Source: Hevea brasiliensis (Eukaryota > Streptophyta > Magnoliopsida > Malpighiales > Euphorbiaceae). Taken from it: DNA of 64,000 nt. The position numbers were made by a program, and so were the translations under genes. Below are positions 12,345-24,966 of this stretch, piece after piece. Location: the NCBI RefSeq assembly GCF_030052815.1, contig NC_079510.1:7391375-7455374 (forward strand), in the 5' to 3' direction. The notes beneath the pieces are model-generated. The model was not told the origin of the DNA, made no database searches, and saw only the letters and a list, made by a program, of their open reading frames with translations. Each line of letters begins with the position of its first letter. Within the stretch, counting starts at the first letter, position 1.

Positions 12345-13430
12345 ATATATAAAAGATAGATGCAAATTCAAACAAATTTTGGGGGGAAATTCATTTTATG
12401 AATTATACATTTTATACGAGTTTATTGGTAATCACTAATGAAATATTTTAATATTTAAAATTTTAACTTTTTATAAATTTATTTTTTAATTTCTTTTTAA
12501 TGTTACTGGCTAAATACAAATTGATTGACAATTAACAATAAAATTTTTTCATAGGTAAAATTATTTAAACTTTTTAAACTTTATTTTTTTGTATTCATTT
12601 TAATATTATCAGTTAAATACGAGTTCATTGATAATTCCCGATAAAATTTTTGCATAAATAAAGCTTTTTAAGCTTTTTACAATTTTATTTTTTATTTTTT
12701 TAAAATACTCTTACTAAAATTTTAATAATCTTACTAAACATGAGTTGGTTGGCAATTACAGACCAACCTAACCTATTTTGTAGGTAAAAATATTTAAATT
12801 TTTAAATTTTTTTTTATTTTCTTTTTAATATATGTTCATTACCAATGAAACTTTTTCATTAGATAAAATTGTTAAAATTTTTCTAAATTTTTTTTTTAAT
12901 ATTATTGATCAAATACGTGATCATTGATAATTATCAATGAAATTTTTTCACAAGTAAAATTGTTTAAACTTTTTAAAGTTTTAAATTTTTTTAATATTAT
13001 CGACTAAATATAAGTTTGTTAGTAATTATCCATAAATTTTTCATAAATAAAATTTTTAAAGTTTTATAAATTCTTTTTTAATATTACCAACCAAATATAA
13101 ATTTGTTGGTAATTACGAACAAATGTTTTCGTTAGTATATTTAATATTTAGTCGCTAACTTTGCAGCTAGTATTTAGTGTCATATTAGTTAGTAGTAACT
13201 CCATTAGTAAATGGTTGGTAATTTTGTCAGTATAAATTAATTTAAATTTTAATTCTCTTTACTTTCATTTTTCATTGATAAAGCGTCGATAATTATCAAT
13301 GAAATTTGGTTGTTGGTAATTTTCAGTTATTTTTTTAATTTTTTATAGTGATAGAAAGCAAATAGATGCAAGTACAAATATATTTTGGGAGAAAATCCAA
13401 TTTATGAATCATACATTTTTTGGAAAAAGA
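12345..13430 (+). mobile_element. Degenerate repeat cluster, possible non-autonomous CACTA-like element
   Basis: From about 12,420 to 13,160 a unit of roughly 90-115 bp recurs about eight times in degenerate form. Each unit has a 'TTGGTAATTA...AATGAAATTTTTTCAT' core followed by T/A runs. From 13,140 the motifs change to GTCGCTAAC/TTAGTAGTAAC type, like subterminal repeats of CACTA elements. A terminus-like TTTTTTATAGTG (the complement of CACTATAAAAAA) ends at 13,350. The whole is bracketed by two related ~65-bp sequences (12,353-12,415 and 13,363-13,425, both starting TAGATGCAA). No matching CACTA left end was found, so the class is tentative. Confidence 0.4.
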
Positions 13431-14375
13431 AAAAAAAAACTTGAGAATATAATGATCAACTAGGGGTATAATTTTGTAGACACTTCATAATCAATTAATT
13501 TGTTCTTGTTAATTGAATTAATTGTTGCTAGACGGTAATTGCTCTCAAAAGAAGTTCAATTTAGATCCTGTTTGGTTGAATTCTATGTTAAAATTTATTT
13601 CATTTACAAATAAATTCGACGATATAATTTATTTATAAATGAATTTCTTTGTTTGGTATGTTTTATATTAAATATAAAATTCATTTTAAATGAAATGAAT
13701 TTTGTGTTTGAAATAAATAAAATAATATATAATAAGAGGATAATTTTTTCATTTGAAATATATATAATTCTAAGTTTAAAATTTATTTTGTAAATTCTAT
13801 CAATTTTGATGAAATTTGATTTAGTTATAATAAATTTCATGGAATTGATTATTAAGAATTTCAAATGAATTTTTGTTTAAACCAAACACTAAAATTTTAA
13901 ATTTACAAATGAATTTCTCAAAATTTTTTGAAATTTATTTATACCAAACACTACCTTAATGTAAATTATATAAACAAATCAATATGTAATTGATATTTGA
14001 TTTTAATTAAAAGGATTTTATTATCTCAACCTTACTTCACATTGTCATTCACTTTAAAATATAATTAAACAATTCAGTTCTATAATAAAAATTGAATTCA
14101 AATGGGTTTATAAAATTATATTAAAAATTTTTTCAATTTTAGACTTTCCAAATGCACTCAAAATGTTCAACATAAGTGATGGCAAAGAAAAATAAGTAAA
14201 TAAATAAATTGATGCATTGCTAGAAAATTGGCTAGCTTTTATGTCCAGGTTAATATTAACAAATATACACCAGGCACCTTATCTACCAATAATAGGGATC
14301 GGCTATTCTCTAAAGAGTAAAGACTTGCTAAATAATGCTCTGAGAGGATGAGAATAGCCAAAATAATGAATGCAT
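13431..14375. other. AT-rich spacer downstream of PLGG1
   Basis: No gene seen. The segment 13,560-13,950 has imperfect symmetry (ATTCTATGTTAAAATTTATTTC near the left, TTGAAATTTATTTATACCAAACAC near the right, both next to TTTGGTT/ACCAAAC). That arrangement suggests a decayed short TIR element. The rest is AT-rich and contains the 3' UTR of the neighbouring minus-strand gene. Confidence 0.4.
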
Positions 14376-14793
14376 TTATCCAACAATTGCAAGTAAGCTT
14401 TGCCTAACTGCTGGAACTGAGCAAAGTAATGAGCCAAATATACCAGTAAGAGCATAAGCTATGGCACAAAATGGTAGAGCTTCAGGCTCCTTAGCTGACA
14501 ATGCTGCTGTTCCCAGTCCATGAGCACTGAAACATTTTTTTTTTTTTTATAGAAAAGGAAAAATATTTCATTAATCGGAAGTATAGCACAAAAGTGAAGT
14601 ACAAATCAACTCATTATATGTTTGCATAAATGAAATTAATCACTTATACAAAAAAATAATAATAATAATACAAAGAATTTGGAAGATCTAAAAGTGTTAA
14701 CAGAGCATGTTAATTGGCTAATAGGTGGGTTGCGAGAACTAAAACAATTTTGCACTTTGTGTGAACTTTCAATTTCTTTCCTTTTGATTGTCT

Positions 14794-14826
<33 letters not shown>

Positions 14827-17619
14827 ATTAGAAAAAAAACTACAACATTTAGAGTTTACTGTTTCAAATGGGCTATAGCATGCAAATTTAGTCAACTAAA
14901 TATAGATACTAACTTCATTGATGTTTCCTACCCTTGGATAAATTTGCCATCAGCTATGAAGTCTGATAAAATTAGAATAATTGATTTAAAAATTCACACA
15001 ACATTGAGAGACAAAGTTGCATATCATCAAGCACGTTGAGATTTCAAATGACAAAATGGATAATCGCTACTTATACAATGTTGAATGCATGTGTTCTCAT
15101 CAATATAATTGAGGGTTTATCTAGCGTTATTGTTCGAACTACTATTAAGAAAAGTGTTTTCTTAAATAGGTTATTTTAAAAATTATTTTTGTATTAAATT
15201 TGACATATTTTAGTCATAAAAGCTCTAAAACAACTAAATAACATATTCAAACTGCTTTTTTAATACCTAAAAATATGCTTTCCAAAAAAATAAGTTTCAA
15301 CTTCAATGCTAAACAGGCTATGACAAAGCACATACCTAGAAGCGGTTGCTATTCCTCGAGCAATAGGATCCTGAAACTTTAATTTATCAAGTGTTGTTTG
15401 CACAAAGTTTGCTCCAATAAGACCAGTTACTACAACAACGGCTGCTGTAATGGATGAGTTAGCGCCTGCAAATGACATTTGAAATGATTCCCTCAAAGAT
15501 GTTCTGATTGATTGAAATTTAAATGTTTACATTGAATGGTGTCCTAAACTTTGCAAATTTGAAATTCTAAAAGAAATTAAAATTGGATACATTCCTCAAT
15601 AATACATTTGTGCTTTGATATTTAAGAGAGAAAATTTTTCATATCATTTTCATTAAATGATGCTTGTATGAAGCCCATATTTCATAATATAGCAATCAAA
15701 TATGATCCTTATATATATAGAGGTGGCCACAGTCCAGTTCAATATCAGATTGGTTTAACTCACAATTAAAAACAGACTGAAATCGATTAAGACCGGATTA
15801 ATCAAAATTCGATCTTGAATTCGACCAAATCAGTTTGTCCAGCTCCAAACCCTAACTGGATTTTTTCCTTTTCTAAAAAATAAAAACATTTTAAAAAAAT
15901 TCAACGGTTGGATTTGATCAAAACTGGACCAAACCAAAACGGAATCGAGATTGAATTGAAACCAAAACTAGAATCAGAACCAGAATCAAAGGGGGCTCTG
16001 TTGTCTGATTTCAGATCTTCTGAACTCTGAACTAGAACCAGCCCAGATGGTTGGCCACCCCTAATTATATAGAATGCATGATAGTTGCTGCAGTATTTTA
16101 AATATCTTCGTACCTTCAAATAATGATACTATGCTGAGAGCTAATGCAACAGTAATACATCTGGGCAGAATAGATACTGTCAAAATTGGTTCTAACCCAA
16201 CAAGACGTCCAATAAGAGCAGTTGAATATAATGAGAAAATTGTTGAAAGAATGATAGATGTGAAAATCTCAGCTGCATGTCTCTTGACTAGCTGCAAAAG
16301 CATACAACAGAGTTTACTTTTCAAGACAATAATGATTAATAATTTAGGGCATTATAAGATGACAGTTTGCATAAAATAATATTATATGAGAGTTATATTG
16401 ATTTGAACATGCAATGCAATGCAATGAACAATCTAGAGACAAAGTGGCCATTCAAATTTCCTTTGGATCATGCAATGCAATGTATAATGGTCAACAAGTC
16501 TCAGGATGTTCACTGCTTATTTTTTGTTGGACATATTGAGTTTCTGATATATTTTCTTTCATTACTTAGAGCCTACAAAATATCATTGTGATTATATAGA
16601 AAATGAACATAACTTTGCAGGAACCTTGCCTAATATAATTCCAACTAATTATATTAAAATCTTAACATATTCACTGGAAACAAAGTACTTACCTTTCTTT
16701 GCTTGAACATTGAGAAGGCAAAAGAAAGAATAACAGAACCCAAAAATCCCATCAGTACATCACCGGCTCCAGGATTAGAAGACACTTTTGTAAGATAATA
16801 TCCTATGCACAAGGGAAGAAGCACAAACAATAAGTAAGATGAATCAAGTATAAAGGTATAAAGGTAGTAAAGGTTGAGGAGAAAAAAAAAAATCTAATGA
16901 AATGGACACTTATAGTCTTAGTTTTTTTTGGATTTTTCTGACTTAAATCCAGTTCATCATGAATTCAACACACAAAAATGTGAAACTCATATGTAAAATA
17001 AGCGGGTCCCATCATACATTTCGTATCTTATGTTCATAATAAAGAAGATCTTCAATGCTCATTCAGAAAATATTGTAATGACTTAGTTAGCCCAGAAGTT
17101 ATTAGATCCTAGAGTAACAATAAAATTATTTTTTTATTAAAAGGTATCTGTCTCTGAAATTTATGAAATCTCAAATACCTTCATTTGGATTCAGTGAATA
17201 TATTTTGTTTACCTTCATTTCCAATTAAGAAGATATCTCTCCATAGATCTTGTGTTACCACATCTTAACTTGCATACAGTTCACCTTCATCCTCACAGGA
17301 GAATTATACTGATTTGAACATGATAATAACCTAGCTTGTTGATTGCATGGCTGTATTGGTCTCTTATATTTATAAATTTTGATTCCCCTTGTTTTGGCAA
17401 CAGCAATGGACTGTTTGTTCAACAAAAGTTAAAGTACCTAGAACAGGATCAAGTCCAGATCGAGAAAGATATCCAAAAGCCACTGCGGCTAATTCTGCAG
17501 AAAGTGTACAACAAATGATAGGATGGAAAACCTTCTTCACACTAGAAGGCAGCCTAAAAACCAAAAGAGAGAATGAACTAATCACAGCAGTTCATTAGTT
17601 GCAAATGATAATTAAAGAA

Positions 17620-17656
<37 letters not shown>

Positions 17657-20097
17657 CTCTTTTCTAATCTTGTTAAATGTAAGCATATATCTGCTAATTG
17701 CAACAGAGCAACATCCAATGATGTTACTTTTTAGGAGAAAGCATGCGAGAACTTGAGTTGAATCCTCAACATCCAATGATGTTACTTTTTAGGAGAAAGC
17801 ATGCAAGAACTTGAGTTGAATCCTTTTTCCCACCTCCTATCTCATTTGCTGAAGAGAAAATTGCAGATATTCTAATATGAGAATGTTGAAATTTTACCCA
17901 GAACCAACCATGTAGCCTAACACAGTGGATGCTAGAAGAAAAGGAAGGCACGTCCGAGCAGCAGTCCCCAGTGAAGTTGGATAAAATAGTGCAGCAACAA
18001 ATGATATAAGGAAGATCCCACTCCAAGACCATATTTCTATTGAAGAAAATGGAGAAGGTTTTGCCGTAGGCTCAGCATCTGTCATTTCTGTTTTCACCAT
18101 TTTCCTTACAGCAATAGCTGTGAATCCTGCAACACACAGTGAAGCAAACCAGCCTCCAGCTGCAAACAATTGAAAAACATAAAAAATATTATTTCATTGA
18201 AAACTTTTCCCCCTCCCTCTGAGCACACACATTGAAGAAGTGAGCTTAACAGCAACCTATATCTAATGGGCAATTACAAGGATGGAAATTCCATAAAAAA
18301 ATTCTCTTATTTATTTATTGCAAACCAAAATAATAAGGAATTTCAAACCAAACAATTGAAAGATCGAAAAGGTAAATAAAAAAAAAATTTATTTTACCAA
18401 TGATGAAGCAAATCTTGGCGCCTGAAGCTGCAGGGATATCTTTTACAGAAAGAGGCAAAACAACTAATGAGGGAACATAGAACAATGGAAGCCATCTCTG
18501 TATGAACATAAGTGCCGGGTGGAAGAAGTTCATCAAGCTTGTTGCAGCAGCAGGAATGGTAGAATCAAGGATTAATAGAACTGAGAATATGCAAAACATG
18601 CCAAATAAAGCACTTGGGAACTTGATAGCAGCAGCCACAAATGCCTTTTTCAATAACTTATCCATTGCAAGAATAATCCCAAGCGAAACAAGTAGATGTA
18701 AAATTTGGAACACCTAATAAACCAAACAAAACCAGTTTACCATATACCAAACAAAAATAAATTACACACCAAAGTTGATAAGAAAACACTATAGCATACT
18801 GTATCTATAGTTACAATTCCCAACTGCAAACATGAAAAATAGTAACCAATATACAACAATAGCCATCAAAATAAACACTTTTGTAACTATTTACAAGTTA
18901 AGAAAAAAAAAATCTTTATTAGAGATTAAATTCCCACATTTAAAATATATAAAAGAGGTTAAGGCTTGATAACATCTTAGAACCTCTAAGGCTCTAACCT
19001 TAACTCTTGAGTTTTGAGATTGAACATGGAATTTTAATATGGCATAGCTGACTCTACACTTCTCCTTAATTCGATATTTTAGCTGTGAATTTTAAATCCA
19101 TGTAGCAATAGCTAATCAACTCAACTCAACTAAGCCTTTATCTTAAATATTATATCCAATTGAAAATTTTAGCGATTAATTTTAAATAATGATGTCAATA
19201 ATTGGCTTATTAATCACAAAATATTATAGTTAACTGAAAATTTTGTTTATAACTTTTTTTCTTTTATTATAGTTGCAATATTATTTAATTACAACATGTT
19301 AGCCATAGTCATAGCTAATTTGAAAGTTCATCCTTAGACATTGACTAACCATAATGATAGTAATTTTAATAATATCAATATCATGATTATAACCATTTCA
19401 AATAATAACACTAATCAATATATATATATATATATAGTTGAATTAAATATTTATTGGGATTACAAAATAAATATTAATTAAATGTATTTATTACATCAAA
19501 TTCAATTCTTTACTTGTTTCAAGTGTGAATTTAATTGAAATAAATTACTACTTATAATAGTCAGGTTGAATTCCAAAAGTAAAGTTTAACCCTTTTTTTT
19601 TTTTTACTCTTGCTAATTTAATTTTGAATAAAAATCTTCTTGAAAATTCAATTATCCTATTGTTAAATTCAAATATCTTGATAAAGTAAAAATAAATAAA
19701 TAAATGAATTTGGTTTTAACTTTTCCCTCAGTGACTAGCCTATGCTAAATTTCCTCCGGAAACCTGCAATACTAGACTGCCAAGAAAAGAGAAACACTAA
19801 ATATATCATACATACAGATTGAGAAAGAGTGGAAGAGGCAGCAGTGCCATCTGAACTCATGGAGTTGGTGGAAATAATTCGAGTAGAGCAAGTCTCTTGA
19901 GGCTCCATCGGCAAGAACCTTGAATTGGGCTCAATAACTCTAGTGGGCATGAAAGATTTCCGTAAATTATATCGATAATGAATCCGATTGGTTTGGACTC
20001 CATTGGGAAATGTATGGAGAAAGAGTTGTTTTGAGCGACAGTGATTTTTGTTGAGAAAGACAGATAGATTTTGAGAGGAAGCTAAAGGAGTGGCCAT
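14376..20097 (-). CDS. PLGG1: Plastidal glycolate/glycerate translocator 1, chloroplast inner envelope
   Basis: Photorespiratory carrier exchanging glycolate and glycerate across the chloroplast inner envelope. I reconstruct eight coding exons: 20097-19816, 18713-18398, 18159-17898, 17553-17438, 16802-16693, 16291-16114, 15465-15336 and 14526-14376 (stop TAA). All introns have GT/AG borders and phases agree. The total is 1545 bp, 514 residues, close to the 512 of Arabidopsis PLGG1. Residues 1 to about 95 are Ser/Arg-rich without acidic clusters, as expected of a plastid transit peptide. Next comes an LrgA-like multi-span part (exon 2: KFPSALFGMFCIFSVL, RWLPLFYVPSLVVLPLS). The LrgB part follows (exons 3-8: SGIFLISF, FHPIICCTLSAELAA, GAGDVLMGFLGSVILSF, PRCITVALALSIVSLFEG, AHGLGTAALSAKEPEAL). 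The start ATG at 20,097 is in good context (CCATGGCC) and begins the transit peptide. No lesions are visible. Intron 3 has a 58-bp tandem duplication and intron 6 a short TIR element. Confidence 0.95.
14790..14826. repeat. (CT)n(CA)n microsatellite in PLGG1 intron 7
   Basis: A compound run of CT followed by CA dinucleotides inside the last intron. Apparent short coding frames across it, on both strands, are low-complexity artefacts. Confidence 0.9.
15718..16063. mobile_element. Short TIR element (hAT-like MITE) in PLGG1 intron 6
   Basis: The left end GAGGTGGCCACAGTCCAGTTC and the inverted right end GGGGTGGCCAACCATCTGGG share the GRGGTGGCCA terminal motif common to small plant hAT-type elements. 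The interior is full of AACCAAAC/GAACCAG phrases. The flanks TATATATA and TAATTATA could be an imperfect 8-bp target duplication. A related interior occurs at about 41,200-41,620. Confidence 0.55.
17623..17653. repeat. (TA)n microsatellite in PLGG1 intron 3-4 region
   Basis: An uninterrupted run of about 15 TA units just upstream (in plus coordinates downstream) of exon 4, likely length-variable. Confidence 0.9.
17709..17824. repeat. 58-bp perfect tandem duplication in PLGG1 intron 3
   Basis: Two adjacent 58-bp copies (17,709-17,766 and 17,767-17,824), starting CAACATCCAATGATG and ending GTTGAATCCT, differ at one base (G versus A in GCATGCRAGAAC). The near identity points to a recent event. 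The duplication is confined to the intron and does not touch a splice site. Confidence 0.95.
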
Positions 20098-22267
20098 GGA
20101 GAAACAGTGATATATGTTTAGAGAACTTCTGCGTAGAATTTGTATTTGTATGGCCTTAAAGCAACGGCATGGACTCCCAGAAGATGGGTTTTTCTCCTTT
20201 TTTTTTTAATAAAAAAAGAAAAATAAAAATAAAACAATGTAACGGATGGTACGAGTTTTCCTTGGAGAATTATCAAAGGGTAATAATTTTGTTTTAATTA
20301 TTTTCCATTAATTATATTTTGTGCACTATGCCAATTATTAGTGTAATATATATATATATATGTATAAAGAGAGAGAGCCTTCTCTTGAATATGCTATTAA
20401 ATATTATTATATTAATATTTTATTTTTTGATTATTCAAAATATGTTTAAAATTAATATATACATTGATTAATTAACAAAATTTAATTATTTTTATTATAA
20501 TATTAATTATAATTTAATTATTGTAGTTATTGTTATTATTTAATTGTAAAAATTAATAAATTTTAAAATTTTATTTTAACTATTATTTAAAATAAAAAAA
20601 TAATTTAATTAAAATAATTATCATCTCTTTTCATAGAATTTTTTTAAAATTTTAATTTAATTTTTTAAAAATATAAAGACCAAGAAATTACTTTCATTAA
20701 AATATAAAAATTAAATAATATTTTTTAAAATATAAATATGAAATAGTTAATTTTATTAAAATATAATAACTAAATAGTAATTTACACTAATATATATCGT
20801 AAACTCATGATACTTGTATTTAAATTTTTTCATTAGTTTATCTATATGAGTATGGAATGATAATATATATATATATGTGTGTGTGAGAGACTGATTTTTT
20901 TCTTAAGAAAATAGATTGAAAAAGTGATAAGAAACTTAATTTTACTAAAATCTAAATTAAATATATAAAAATTAAAAATAAGGTTTTATAATGAGAATAT
21001 TATAGTTATGTGATATAATTTTAATAATTAAAATTATATTAAAAAATAATTTTAATAAAAAGCAAAATATTAAAATTTAAATTAAATATATAAAAAATTA
21101 ATTTTCATTAAAATTGTGTATAACTTAAGCATTTACTTTGTGTGTGTATATATATATGGGGCATTGGCATGTAACATATTTTTTCCTAGTATTATTACTT
21201 GACACTTTTTATTAAAAAAAAAAAATTATTTCTTATTAAATGTTAATTCTTTCTAAACAATTATTATTACCTTGCAAAGTGTTTAACAATTTATTTTAAT
21301 AATTATTTTCAGTTGTTTAATTTGTATTTTTACTTTTAATCTGTATTTTACTATTATTTTTTATTATAAATATTTTTTATTATTACAATATTACAAAAAC
21401 TTAATTTAAAAAATTATAAAATTAATAAAAATAAAATATAGAGTAATCAACAATAAATTTAAAATGTTATTTTATTTTTATATATTAAAATAAGAATAAT
21501 TTATGCATTAAAAGTATTAATAGCTATATGCAAAGCGCAAGCAACTTCTTAATATATTTATAAAGTAGACATATTTTCTTATAGTATTGCTACATAAAAT
21601 TATATACTTACTCAAAATAATAGTTTATTCAAAATATAATTTATTTAATTGTGGCACATAAAATTATAATTTATTTAACATTTATTATTTTTAATAATTA
21701 TGAGCAAGAACTACAAGTAATTATGGTTTCATAAAAATCTTTATAAATTTCTTTATTAATACTTAAAATTTTGAATAAGAATAATAGTATATGAGCTAAT
21801 TATTAACATACAAATTTACATTAAAATATAATGTTTGATATTCACAATTTTCTTAGAAATTGCAAAAGCAAAATTGAATGAAATTCAAAAGAAACTATAC
21901 TTGGTTTCGTTTCTAAATTCGAATTATGAAAATTTGAGAAATTAAAATACTTAGATTTTTTATATTATTTTCTTAATTGTTTATTATAAAAAAGATGAAA
22001 TGCACGATTAATTCTAGATAATCAAAGTATCTTTTAGACACTATGGTTAAAGATTTTAAGATCTCAAATGCTTTAAGAAAAATTAAATGTAATCATATTT
22101 GAATTATTATGACTTTTATGGAAAAAAAAAAAAACATCATAAACATTCCATAAAAAAATTAGAAATAAAAAATAAAAATAACCTTAGTATTATTAATTAA
22201 TTTAATATATTTCATAAATATACTTAAAATATATTCACATATATATTTCAAAAATATAATAAAAAAA
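20098..22267. other. PLGG1 5' UTR/promoter side and AT-rich spacer
   Basis: The first 60-70 bases are the likely 5' UTR of the minus-strand PLGG1 gene and the next few hundred its promoter. I cannot point to a convincing TATA box among the many TA runs (20,348-20,362). From about 20,380 the sequence is A/T-rich with several TA/TG microsatellites (20,860-20,885, 21,138-21,158). No gene is seen. Confidence 0.5.
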
Positions 22268-22738
22268 AAATTAAATAAGTCCTTATACTTTTAGTAGAGA
22301 GTTAAATAAGCCAAAAATTACTAAGAAAAAAAAAGATAAGCTAAAAATTAAGTTTTAGACTAAATAAGCTTATGTACCTTTAATAAGGTCGAACAAATTC
22401 ACATATAATAAATTTTTTTAATAATAAAATATTATTTTTTTACTAATTTTAAATATTAAAATTATTTATTATTTTTAATTAAAATAAAATTTTAAGAAAA
22501 TAAATTGAAAAAAAGGTGAAAAATTATTTAATATTAAAATTATTATTTTTAATAATAAAAATATTAAAAATAATATTTTAGTAAATATAAATTTATTTGG
22601 CCTTGATTCAAAAGGACAAAGACTTTTTCTTCTAGAAAAGCTTATTTAGTCCAAAACATGATTTTAAACTTATTTGACTATTGACTAAAAGTATAAAGAT
22701 TTATTTAATTTATTTTTATAATTTTTTTATGCTACCAT
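22268..22738. mobile_element. MITE-like element with about 40-bp inverted repeats
   Basis: The left arm begins AAATTAAATAAGTCCTTATA and continues CTTTTAGTAGAGAGTTAAATAAGCC. The right arm is its inverted partner: read inward, AAATTAAATAAATCTTTATA then CTTTTAGTCAATAGTCAAATAA. Flanking A/T runs hide the target duplication. A related right half recurs at about 41,640-41,890 (TTATTTGGCC ... TTATTTAGCCC ... TTATTTAGCTATTGA). Confidence 0.65.
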
Positions 22739-23942
22739 TATGCTATACAGATTATTAGTAATTTTTTAAAAAAAAAAATAATATGATGGCTATACTATGG
22801 CTAGATGAATCAAAATAATTTTTGGATGGATTCTATAGATTTCAGCATGAAACTTCCTCAAAATGTGACCTTGAATTCTCATTTTGTCACTAACTCAACT
22901 CCCAAAAGTTTACGGTAACAACTTCTTGACGCTATAAGCAATTTCGAGGTACATGCTTTTATGAATGATGCATAATGACAATGCAAATTTATAAATTTTG
23001 TATTCTTTAGAGAAGGGATATAATAAGAAAATTCTGACAAATTGTGTATACCATCAATTTAAATTTTGTTTTTATTGATCATCATAAACTTTCTTTAAAT
23101 ATTGAGAGATTTAAATTAGATTGAATAATAAAAGTTTCAAATTTTTATCATTTTTATAATTATAATTAATTCTTTTTATTAATGTCAATTTAATTTTAAA
23201 GATTTCCTTTTTTTAATTTAATATTTTAATATTAATATTAAATTAAATTAATTGATGTACATAATTTTATTAAGAGTTGAATATTTTTGACATTATTATT
23301 AAATTCATATTAGACCTTCTATAGTTGTATTAGTGAATCAATGAATTGGATTTCAAATCAGTCCAAATTTATAATTTCGTTTAAATAAGAAAGTGATCTA
23401 GTTGATTCAAACAATAGATCAATGAAATGATTTGATCAAGCCGGTTCAATCAAAAAATGAGAGTATTGTTAGAAAGAAAATTAAACTCAAATCCTTATAA
23501 GAGACTTTAAAGTCACAACCAATTGAAGTAACTTGATATATATTTTGCAACCACAATTACATATTTATAGACTTTTTTATTTATTACTCATAAATATTAA
23601 ATACAAAATAGTGAAGTCAATAACTGGATTCAGACGGTGGGAGTTTAGGAGAGTTTTCTAAAGATTTTTTTTTTTTTAATGGGAAAAACTATAAATAAGC
23701 TCTTGAACTTTTTGTCAAGACTAAACAAGTCCAAATCAGCCTTTTCACTTCAACAAGTCTATAATTATTCATTTAATGCCAAATTAGCCATGCATCTTAC
23801 GAGGTATTTGTAAGTGATTGTGAAAGAAAATATATTTAATATTATAGTAATAAAAACATATTTAATATTATATTCGCATTCAGTGAGTCATAAAATCGAA
23901 GGCTAGATACATTATTTCATCCTAACTTTAGTAAAAGAACCT
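22739..23942. other. AT-rich spacer
   Basis: No gene seen. It contains a polyT run at 23,666-23,680. A short segment with ATAAGCTCTTGAACTTTTTGTC resembles the arms of the element at 22,268 but has no visible partner. Confidence 0.5.
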
Positions 23943-24966
23943 TGTGATACCCTGAACTTTTAAAACATTCCATGATATACCTCACTCCTGCAATTGCACA
24001 TTATGATCACTCTCATGCACCATTTTATGTTATTTTAGGTTGTATGTATCTAGAAGATGAAGATGTTGCATTAATACATAATTTATTGCTGATGCTCGAT
24101 AAATATTGAATGACTCACTGATTTCCCTCATGATATATATGGATATGATGTGATCATGCATGATATGATATTATTAAGTCCAAGTGAGGCTTAGCAAGTC
24201 CTTGGCACACTGCTATGTAAAGAGGAAGTCTCGAGAGTTTCTTTATGAGTCGAGCACATTGGTAAATGATACGTAATAAGAGGAAGTCTCGATGAGCATC
24301 TTTATGAGTCGAGCAATTAGTTTTGAGAAATTACTAGTGACAAGTCTATCTTATGTAAATTGTTTATGTTGTGACAAATCATATGCCTTCTTGCATTTCA
24401 TATGTATGAATTAATAACCGTAAATATTATGTAACTTTTCGTTTTCTCACTAAGCTTCCCCAAAGCTTATCTTTTTCCCTTAACCCTCAGGTGAAGTGCA
24501 GTAGTATTAGAGATACTAACAAAGAGACTAGTAAGCTGCAGTGGCTTAATAATATCTATTTTCTGTGACATGAGTACTTGTAGTGGACATGTAACTGTGA
24601 AATGTTAATTACTATGCTTGGCTTTAGTTTATAACAATTTATGTAATGTGTAACATTGAAATCCCTTATGTTTTTTTTTTTTTGAACTCTAAAGCACTTT
24701 TCTATGATATATGTATGAATGTTTTAACTAGATTTTAGCATTTATGGAAAATATGTTGAGGCTCAAATTTAAGGCTGCTTTTAAGGATATGTTTAATGCT
24801 ACAAATGGAAGGTTAAAGTATGGAATTTTTTTAGTTGCTTTGATTTATGTAACCTTATGGAATAAAATGATGTTTTTAATAAGTTTTAGGCTTGTTACGG
24901 GTTTTAGCAGTTTTAAGTTAACCCATTCCCTAATGCTGGTAATGGCCCCTAAGATGGGTTGTTACA
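23943..24966 (+). mobile_element. LTR-like remnant (gypsy type), possibly a solo LTR
   Basis: Starts TGTGATACCC and ends GGGTTGTTACA, the TG...CA and 'TGTRAYACCC ... GGTGTTACA' layout shared by the gypsy LTRs in this window. Its 3' half has the familiar order: a repeated AGGAAGTCTCGA...TTTATGAGTCGAGCA segment (24,220-24,320), a CACTAAGCTTCCCC block (24,448), and a region after CAGGTGAAG (24,490). Flanking 5-mers (AACCT and CACAA) do not match, so it may be truncated. An 88-residue open frame at 24,744-25,010 shows no recognisable domain and I do not treat it as a gene. Confidence 0.5.

Noticed and set aside
12103..12375. 90-residue minus-strand frame rich in Arg/Glu/Lys
   Set aside because: Translates a purine-rich low-complexity tract next to the decayed repeat cluster; no family resemblance.
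14636..14895. Short open frames on both strands over the CT/CA microsatellite
   Set aside because: They translate simple repeats (CVCVCERERE, SLSLSHTHTHT) and lie inside the last PLGG1 intron.
16061..16591. Plus-strand frames of about 75-100 residues
   Set aside because: They are antisense to PLGG1 exon 6 and its introns; the minus-strand exon explains the conservation.
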